Shown: positions 12,581 to 17,368 of the stretch, piece by piece
How the letters are laid out: every line of letters starts with the position of its first letter
Position numbering within the stretch: the stretch's first letter is position 1
NCBI GenBank assembly: GCA_003697085.1
Contig: RFFU01000064.1
Coordinates: forward strand, 1 to 17,368
Origin: Candidatus Hydrogenedentota bacterium
GTDB taxonomy: Bacteria > UBA8481 > J006
DNA: 17,368 nt
Direction: 5' to 3'
Notes under the pieces: generated by a model
Database searches by the model: none
Told to the model about the DNA's origin: nothing
The model's input: the letters and a program-made list of their open reading frames with translations, nothing else
Made by a program: the position numbers and the translations under genes

Positions 12581-14200
12581 ACTTTCTTTCTTTTCTCCTT
12601 CTTCTTCTCCCAAAGCCCGTTTCAAATGTTCGAGGAATTCCTCGTGTCTTTCTCTCGGCACGCGGGCGCTTCCGGCCTTTTCATGGCCGGTTCCGTCTCC
12701 GCATCCCATCCGCGCTGTCAGGTCTGCCAGGAGCGCTCCCAATGGTACGGTCGTAGAACGGTTCCGAACGGAATAGCGGGCGGTCTTTGATGACAACTCG
12801 ACCGAGATCACGGCGTGGTCGGGATGGAGGTCCTGAAGCCTGTTTGCCAGAGGGGAGGCGAGCCGGAACTCTCCGGGCTCCGTGATCGCAATCACGGTTC
12901 TCTTTCCGATGTGGGCGTGTTCGATGGCGGCCGTCAATTCCCTTCGGAAATTGTTTCGACGTTCAACGAAGGGCTCGGCGCTCAGGAATTCCTCGAAAGA
13001 GGGGAGAGGCGCGAGGAAGCGGGCGGCTTTTGTCGCCAAGGGTTCGACGTACTGAATGGCAAGGAACGTATCGATGAGTTCGGCTTGCATTTCCGCGGGG
13101 GGGGCGTGACGAGCGATTATGTCGCGGGCCGGTTCGATGCAGTAATCGGCCGTCGCGGCGATCGCCGTCCAGGCGGCTGCTTGTTCCGGAAGATCGTCTC
13201 CGAGAAGTTCGAAGATCACCTGCGTGACGCAGGGGCAAGGGTCGAATCCATAATCGCGAGGATTGAGCATTTTCGGTATCGGCGTGCGATCGGGATGGGG
13301 ATGGTGGTCGATGTTGAGGAAAAGGGAGGCGAGCCGGAGGTAAGAGGGCGGCATCCCTTGGGCCTCGAGGAAGACCCCGGCCTCGCAGGATCGTCCGGCC
13401 TTCTCGAAGTGGGCGAGGTCCTCGTCGCGAAACTCGGCGCGTGACGAAATCGCGACTTCGCGGCCGCTCTTTTCGAGCCAGTGCGTCAGAAGCGCCGCTC
13501 CGGTGATCCCGTCGCAATCGCCGTGATGAGCGATGAGAATTCGGCGAGGGAGGGATCCCAGCGCGTCCCGCATCCTCCGCGAGGCATCCTCGTAGGTGGG
13601 GGCCTTGCGGAAATAGGGCTCTTCGCGCGGAGCGGTATGACCGAGGATGATCCAGACCGCATCGTGGAGCGTCGGAGCGGTGATGTCAGGAGGATCGGAC
13701 CATTCTTTGATCTCTTCGGCCGAGGTTTTGCCTCCCGTGACGAGTGCAAAGGAGCATCCCGCGGCGCGCGCCGCCTCGAGATCGCTGTGGCTGTCGCCGA
13801 TGAACCACGTTTTGTCGAGGGAAAGATTATGACGTGGCGCGGCCTCGAGGATCAAACCGGGGCGGGGCTTGCGGCAGGAACATTCCTGGTCCGGGGAATG
13901 CGGGCAGTAAAGGACGTCGAGGAGGGGGACACGCGCTTCCGCGAAGAGAGCGCGCATCTTCTCGGTGACGCGCTCCAAGGCCTGCGCCGACATTAATCCT
14001 TTGCCGACACCCGCCTGATTCGAGACGACCACGACCGCGGAACCTGTCGCGCGGAGAAGCCCCAGGGATGCGGGGAGGTCGGGAACAGGCTCGAAATCCT
14101 CCGGTTCGTTGACATAGCGTCCCGGGCGATAGATGTTAATGACGCCGTCCCGGTCGAGCAGAAGAACGGTGCGGTGTTTCGTGGTGGTATTTCCTGACAT
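12572..14200 (-). CDS. Fused HAD phosphatase (GmhB-like) and DHH/DHHA1 phosphoesterase
   Basis: 542 aa, soluble, two enzymes in one chain. Residues 10-180 are a HAD-IIIA phosphatase of the heptose-bisphosphate (GmhB)/histidinol-phosphate type: nucleophile D16 and D18 in LLLDRDGVIN, S60 in VVSNQAGVGKG, the zinc loop C99xH101...C107xC109RKPRPG and D136/D140 in FIGDSHSD. Residues 217-535 are a DHH phosphoesterase: D228 and D230 in AHHGDCDGITGAAL, the D298-H299-H300 motif in LNIDHHPHPD, NPRDYGFDPCPC, D352 in TADY, and a DHHA1 domain ending GDGTGHEKAGSARV. The DHH part resembles archaeal/RecJ-like members more than NrnA. I use the ATG at 14200. The longer frame to 14266 begins with TTG without a ribosome binding site and runs close to the ferritin leader. 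The acidic tail EEEGEKKESEE is encoded by a purine-rich tract. The HD gene follows after 3 nt. The substrate is unknown. Confidence 0.88.
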   Translation of the reverse strand: MSGNTTTKHRTVLLLDRDGVINIYRPGRYVNEPEDFEPVPDLPASLGLLRATGSAVVVVSNQAGVGKGLMSAQALERVTEKMRALFAEARVPLLDVLYCPHSPDQECSCRKPRPGLILEAAPRHNLSLDKTWFIGDSHSDLEAARAAGCSFALVTGGKTSAEEIKEWSDPPDITAPTLHDAVWIILGHTAPREEPYFRKAPTYEDASRRMRDALGSLPRRILIAHHGDCDGITGAALLTHWLEKSGREVAISSRAEFRDEDLAHFEKAGRSCEAGVFLEAQGMPPSYLRLASLFLNIDHHPHPDRTPIPKMLNPRDYGFDPCPCVTQVIFELLGDDLPEQAAAWTAIAATADYCIEPARDIIARHAPPAEMQAELIDTFLAIQYVEPLATKAARFLAPLPSFEEFLSAEPFVERRNNFRRELTAAIEHAHIGKRTVIAITEPGEFRLASPLANRLQDLHPDHAVISVELSSKTARYSVRNRSTTVPLGALLADLTARMGCGDGTGHEKAGSARVPRERHEEFLEHLKRALGEEEGEKKESEE

Positions 14201-14237
14201 TTCGCGGTATGATCCTCGGGAAGAAAACGATTGTCCA

Positions 14238-14252
14238 GTCCGAACGCCGGAC
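14238..14252. promoter_or_regulatory. Inverted repeat in the divergent ferritin/HAD-DHH spacer
   Basis: GTCCG (14238-14242) and CGGAC (14248-14252) form a 5-bp dyad around AACGC, and an extra TGTCC at 14232-14236 repeats the half-site towards the CGGACA arm. It lies in the 88-bp spacer between the divergent HAD-DHH and ferritin genes, where a regulator could act on both. No Fur-like sequence is recognisable and no strong -35/-10 pair is visible, so this is only a candidate operator. Confidence 0.25.
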
Positions 14253-14288
14253 AGGAATATTTCCAAAGGGAAGAAAGGAAGGAATGCG

Positions 14289-14792
14289 ATGAAATTGGCG
14301 AAGCAGATCGAGAAGAAACTGAACGATCAGGTGAATTTCGAGATTTATTCGGCGTATTACTATCTCGGGATGGCGGCGTGGTGCGAGGAGCGGAATCTCA
14401 ACGGCGCCGGACACTTCTTTCGGCTTCAGGCGAAGGAGGAACTGGAGCACGCGATGAAGTTTTTCGACTATATTCTGGAAAGGGGCGGATCGATTGCTCT
14501 GGAACCGATCAGCCGGCCGGCGGCTTCGTACAAGAGCCTGCGCGACGTCGTTTCGGCGGCATTGAAGCATGAGAGGGAGGTCACGAGCCGGATCGAGGAG
14601 ATGATGGATTCGGCCAGAGCGAAGAAGGATTACGCCACTCAGAACCTGTTGGACTGGTTCGTGGAGGAGCAGGTCGAGGAGGAGAATTCGATGGAGAAGA
14701 TCTTGGCCCGGATGGACCTGGCCGGAGACAAGGGCGCGGGGCTTTTGATGATCGACAAGGAACTCGGAAAGCGCGGGCGGGAGACGTCCTGA
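14289..14792 (+). CDS. ftnA: Ferritin (non-haem, FtnA-like)
   Basis: 167 aa, the standard bacterial ferritin length. It is an iron-storage protein: subunits assemble as a 24-mer cage and oxidise Fe(II) at a di-iron centre. Ferroxidase ligands are in place with a one-residue offset from E. coli FtnA: E18 (NFEIYSAYYYLGM), E51 and H54 (KEELEHAMKFF), E95 (KHEREVTSRI), E127-Q128 and E131 (FVEEQVEEEN). The latter glutamates also match the third iron site. The ATG at 14289 is preceded by AAGGAAGG, a strong ribosome binding site, and the protein starts exactly as the family does (MKLAKQIEKKLNDQ); the upstream open frame is ignored. It is divergent from the HAD-DHH gene and 49 bp before rsmD. No haem-ligand methionine of bacterioferritin is seen. 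Confidence 0.95.
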   Translation: MKLAKQIEKKLNDQVNFEIYSAYYYLGMAAWCEERNLNGAGHFFRLQAKEELEHAMKFFDYILERGGSIALEPISRPAASYKSLRDVVSAALKHEREVTSRIEEMMDSARAKKDYATQNLLDWFVEEQVEEENSMEKILARMDLAGDKGAGLLMIDKELGKRGRETS

Positions 14793-14841
14793 ATGGGGGA
14801 AGCATTTCTCGTGCGGTAATTTCTCCGCGCGGGACTGCCTC

Positions 14842-15387
14842 GTGTTTTTGACAATTACGGGCGGCCGTTTTCGAGGCCGAAAGATCAAGGTTTCCCACTC
14901 CCGAAACTTGCGTCCGACTCGGCATCTTGTTCGGGAAGCGCTCTTCGATATTCTTCAGGCGCGAGTGACCCTCACGGGCTGCCGGTTTCTGGATTGGTGC
15001 GCCGGAAGCGGAGCCGTGGGGATCGAGGCCTTCTCGCGCGGCGCGGCGTTCGTCGAATTCGTGGAAAAAGATCGGAAACTTCGCGCCGGAATCCGGCGAA
15101 ATCTGAAAGGTCTCGGCATCGAGGAGGACTTCCGCCTCTCCGCGGTTTTTCCTCACGGCCGTGATTTCGACCTTCTCTTCGCCGATCCTCCTTATGCCGA
15201 GGAAGCACTGGCGCGCCGTATCCTCGATGTCGCGGGAGCCCTGGTCAAACCGGGAGGCTGGATTGTCATCGAGACGGAGGGAACGTTTTCGGATTTCGGC
15301 GAGGATCCGCGAGAGTGGTCCCGATACAGGTATGGAGAAACGGTGCTCCACTGTTGTCAAGTCCCTTCTCGCGATCCGGGGGAATAA
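14842..15387 (+). CDS. rsmD: 16S rRNA (guanine-N2)-methyltransferase RsmD
   Basis: 181 aa, typical for RsmD, which methylates G966 (E. coli numbering) of 16S rRNA using S-adenosylmethionine. The N-terminal RNA-contacting part reads ITGGRFRGRKIKV and NLRPTRHLVREALFDIL. The SAM-binding motif I is FLDWCAGSGAVGIEAFSRGA (residues 49-68), and the catalytic motif IV is LLFADPPY (111-118). The GTG at 14842 is the most plausible start because it places the family N-terminus correctly; TTG at 14848 is possible. The ribosome binding site is weak. It is 49 bp downstream of ferritin with no clear terminator between, so cotranscription is possible, though the functions are unrelated. Confidence 0.93.
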   Translation: MFLTITGGRFRGRKIKVSHSRNLRPTRHLVREALFDILQARVTLTGCRFLDWCAGSGAVGIEAFSRGAAFVEFVEKDRKLRAGIRRNLKGLGIEEDFRLSAVFPHGRDFDLLFADPPYAEEALARRILDVAGALVKPGGWIVIETEGTFSDFGEDPREWSRYRYGETVLHCCQVPSRDPGE

Positions 15388-15439
15388 GGAGGAGGGGAGG
15401 GAGAAGGAGCGCGGATTTGAGGAGTCCACGCTCGACCGC

Positions 15440-15468
15440 CGCAGACTGGAGAGCCTGCGCTCCATAAC
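15440..15468. repeat. CGCAGACTGGAGAG repeat, copy 2
   Basis: 29-nt unit CGCAGACTGGAGAGCC... ending CCATAAC. It has the same orientation as the copy at 11739-11767, with three mismatches. In this copy the arms CGCAG and CTGCG are perfectly complementary. It sits 52 bp after the rsmD stop. Confidence 0.8.
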
Positions 15469-15483
15469 AAAGGACGATGGGGT

Positions 15484-15501
15484 GCAGGTTCTCTAACCTG
15501 C
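15484..15501. other. Perfect stem-loop GCAGGTT-CTCT-AACCTGC
   Basis: A 7-bp perfect stem with a CTCT loop, 15 bp after the CGCAGACTGG repeat and probably part of the same repeat element, since the first copy is also followed by a related GTAGGTTCTCC. No U-run follows, so an intrinsic terminator for rsmD is not supported, though the hairpin could still protect the 3' end. Confidence 0.6.
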
Positions 15502-15621
15502 GAAGGCCGGATGGCGATCTGCGGAGTTGAGGCTCCTCTCGACTAACGCGGACGAGAGAATCCCTGCTCGAGGTGGCGACATTCTTGATGGAAAATTTCG
15601 GCATTTTGTCCGATTTTGAAC

Positions 15622-15627
15622 TATAAT
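15622..15627 (+). promoter_or_regulatory. Candidate -10 box upstream of the histidine kinase
   Basis: A perfect TATAAT in the AT-rich stretch GATTTTGAACTATAATTTCC, about 40 bp before the kinase start. No good -35 lies 16-18 bp upstream (TTCGGC is 19 bp away, TTGTCC only 10). It is the only strong -10 match in the spacer, so the kinase probably has its own promoter here. Confidence 0.4.
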
Positions 15628-15668
15628 TTCCTCTAGAGGCGGACGGCGGGACTCAGGTTCGGGACCGG

Positions 15669-17255
15669 TTGAATAAGAAACCGGAATTTGAAATGGGTGT
15701 CTTGATGGAACCTGATGAGGAGAAAATATCCTATCCTCGAGAGATCCTTGACGATCTCTCCGTCATCTTTTGGGAGGCCGAAGCGGAAACGCTCGAACTG
15801 ACCTACGTCAGTCCTCAGACGAAGAAAATACTGGGATATCCACCGGAGCGTTTCCTCGAGAATTCACGATTGTGGATCGAGAGGATTCATCCCGAGGATC
15901 AAGGTTGGGCACCTCGGTATTGTCGGCGCGCGGCCGAGGAGGGAAGAGATTACACCTTCGAATATCGGATGATCGCGGCGGACGGCCGAACGGTGTGGAT
16001 GAGGGAATTCGTTCATCCGGTCGTCGAGGGCGGGCGGGTAAAAAAATTGCGAGGGTTGATGGCGGACATCTCGGAGATGCGTACGATCTCCGAACGTCTG
16101 ATGCATTCTCAGGCGCTTCGCTCGGCCGTGATGGAAGCCACTGAGGAGGGGATCCTTGTCGTTGGCCTCGACGGGAAAATCCTCGACTTCAACAGCCGAT
16201 TCCAGGAGATGTGGGGCATTCCGAACGAGGTGCTCAAGACGGGCGAGGACCTTCACGTTCTCGATTACGTCGAGGGAAAACTGGCGAGTCCGGAGGAGTT
16301 CCGCCGGAAAGTCGAGGAACTCGACGCGGACCGCGAGGCTGTATCGGTGGACGAAATACGTTTCAAGGATGGTTCCGTTTTCGAACGCTTCACCGCGCCG
16401 TGCCGTATCGGGGAAACGGTAATTGGTCGAGTCTGGGCCTTTCGGGACATCACGGAGCGGCTTCAGACGCAGAGAGATCTTCTTCGAAGGACGGAGGAGT
16501 TGAGGCTCCGCACGGAAGAATTGCGGAAGAGAAACGAGGAATTACGGGAGGTGGACCGCCGGCGGCGGGAGTTCATTGCGATGTGCGCGCACGAACTTCG
16601 GACCCCCATCGCGACGGTTCGCGCCAGCATCGAGGCCTTCGACAAGAAGTGCATTGTTCCCGAGAAGGACCGTTATTGTCGCAGATTCAGAGAGATATTG
16701 ATTCGCAACAGCCGCCGGTTGGCTCACCTGGCGGACAATCTTCTCGTCCAGGGGCGAATGGATGGCGGCCGATTCGGAATCAGGAAGACAACCCTATCGC
16801 TTTCGACTCTTTTGGCCGATCTTATTGCCGAGTATGAAACTGTCGGGATACCCTCGCATCTGTCCCTTTCCTACGAAAATAAAGCAGGGCAGGTGACGAT
16901 CGCGGGGGATGCCGCGCGGCTGGAGCAGGTGTTTGTGAATATCATTGACAACGCCCTCCGCTTCGCCGCCTCCGAGGTGCGCGTGACGCTTCGACGGAAT
17001 CCGACCGTTATCGAAGTGGGGATCGACGATGACGGAGGACGACTCGACCACGAGTGGTGCGTGAACTTCAATAAAAGGGGAGGAGAAGCGGCGGAGTTTG
17101 CACCATCTTCCGGCGCGGGGTGGCATTTCGGATTCGGGCTCCGAATTGCCCACAGCCTCGTCAATCTTCACGGGGGAACTCTGGAAGCAATCCCTCCGAA
17201 CGAGGACCGCTGGAACGGTTTTCGAGTGACTTTCCCAAATAGTGCCGGGCATTAA
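15669..17255 (+). CDS. Soluble PAS-PAS sensor histidine kinase
   Basis: 528 aa with no signal peptide or membrane helix, so a cytoplasmic sensor. The domains in order are a PAS fold at about 27-137 (PAS_3 type, with GYPPERF, RIHPED and YRMIAADGRTVWM), a second PAS at 150-264 (EEGILVVGLDGKILDFN...MWGIP, RDITERL), and a coiled coil at 264-302 built of repeated RTEELR heptads. The HisKA dimerisation helix follows with phospho-acceptor H308 in AHELRTP, then an ATPase domain at 405-525 with N-box EQVFVNIIDNALRF and G2 box GFGLRIAHSLVNLHGG. The G1 box reads DDDGGRLD, losing the second glycine of DxGxG, and the F-box is unrecognisable. No response regulator is adjacent. The start is uncertain: TTG at 15669, or ATG at 15693 or 15705. 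All lie before the first domain. Confidence 0.9.
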   Translation: MNKKPEFEMGVLMEPDEEKISYPREILDDLSVIFWEAEAETLELTYVSPQTKKILGYPPERFLENSRLWIERIHPEDQGWAPRYCRRAAEEGRDYTFEYRMIAADGRTVWMREFVHPVVEGGRVKKLRGLMADISEMRTISERLMHSQALRSAVMEATEEGILVVGLDGKILDFNSRFQEMWGIPNEVLKTGEDLHVLDYVEGKLASPEEFRRKVEELDADREAVSVDEIRFKDGSVFERFTAPCRIGETVIGRVWAFRDITERLQTQRDLLRRTEELRLRTEELRKRNEELREVDRRRREFIAMCAHELRTPIATVRASIEAFDKKCIVPEKDRYCRRFREILIRNSRRLAHLADNLLVQGRMDGGRFGIRKTTLSLSTLLADLIAEYETVGIPSHLSLSYENKAGQVTIAGDAARLEQVFVNIIDNALRFAASEVRVTLRRNPTVIEVGIDDDGGRLDHEWCVNFNKRGGEAAEFAPSSGAGWHFGFGLRIAHSLVNLHGGTLEAIPPNEDRWNGFRVTFPNSAGH

Positions 17256-17296
17256 CTTTTTAACCGGATTCCTGCAGGTTCCCGAAAAAAGGGATA

Positions 17297-17323
17297 CAAC
17301 ACAGAGACACAGAGATCACAGAG
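17297..17323. repeat. CACAGAGACACAGAGATCACAGAG-type repeat
   Basis: CAACACAGAGACACAGAG followed by ATCACAGAGG, three CACAGAG-like units, 42 bp after the kinase stop. It is the CACAGAG variant of the repeat class that fills 3117-3220 (ACACGG version). The final bases of the window (ACCCGCGGATTCA) may begin another short repeat but are cut by the window end. The 113 bp after the kinase hold no gene. Confidence 0.7.
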
Positions 17324-17368
17324 GATGAAATGAAAAAAGGAAGAGACCCGAGAAAACCCGCGGATTCA

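Larger units (their letters stand above)
15388..15668. other. rsmD-kinase intergenic region, no gene seen
   Basis: 281 bp. It begins with a purine-rich stretch and contains the second copy of the CGCAGACTGGAGAG repeat, a perfect hairpin, and a further imperfect dyad GTTGAGG-CTCC-TCTCGAC at about 15526-15543. A TATAAT box lies at its right end. Frames through it give repeat-type peptides only. Confidence 0.75.

Noticed and set aside
14201-14266. N-terminal extension of the HAD-DHH protein from a TTG at 14266
   Set aside because: There is no ribosome binding site before it, the 22 extra residues do not fit the HAD family, and ATG at 14200 lies a suitable distance before the DRDG nucleophile motif.
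14133-14288. 52-residue upstream extension of ferritin
   Set aside because: It would overlap the HAD-DHH gene on the other strand. The ATG at 14289 has a strong AAGGAAGG site and gives the exact family N-terminus.

Overview
The window (about 17.4 kb, moderately GC-rich) is bacterial chromosomal DNA, most likely from a Gram-negative-type (diderm) organism. The pointers are a complete proton-pumping complex I operon with bacterial gene order, bacterial ferritin and RsmD, and a phosphatase domain of the GmhB (LPS heptose) type. Several families of short intergenic repeats, of kinds I know from many large-genome or uncultured bacterial lineages, are scattered between the genes. I cannot name the phylum from sequence alone.

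Region 1 (54-11360, minus strand) is one 11-gene operon, nuoABCDHIJKLMN, read right to left. It encodes the membrane arm (A, H, J, K, L, M, N) and the quinone/Fe-S connecting module (B, C, D, I) of respiratory complex I. The NADH-oxidising module (nuoE, F, G) is absent from its usual place between D and H, where the genes overlap by 4 nt. From nuoA to nuoL every junction overlaps by 1 or 4 nt. The L-M and M-N junctions are instead spaced by 478 and 127 bp, and the first spacer is filled with short repeats. A sigma70-like promoter sits so close to nuoA that the mRNA would have almost no leader. NuoH has an unusual insert of about 47 residues in the loop facing the quinone site, and NuoB, C, H and I have low-complexity C-terminal tails.

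Region 2 (11361-11944) has no recognised gene. It is a mosaic of nested short repeats, including a 172-bp foldback with another repeat inside it.

Region 3 (11945-14200, minus strand) is a two-gene unit: a GmhB-like HAD phosphatase fused to a DHH/DHHA1 phosphoesterase, then an HD-domain phosphohydrolase 3 nt downstream. A 7-nt tandem repeat runs across the junction and supplies the HD start codon. The HD frame continues after its TGA for 34 protein-like codons.

Region 4 (14289-17255, plus strand, divergent from region 3) holds a ferritin, the 16S rRNA methyltransferase RsmD, a 281-bp repeat-bearing spacer, and a soluble two-PAS histidine kinase without an adjacent response regulator. The last ~110 bp again carry a short intergenic repeat.
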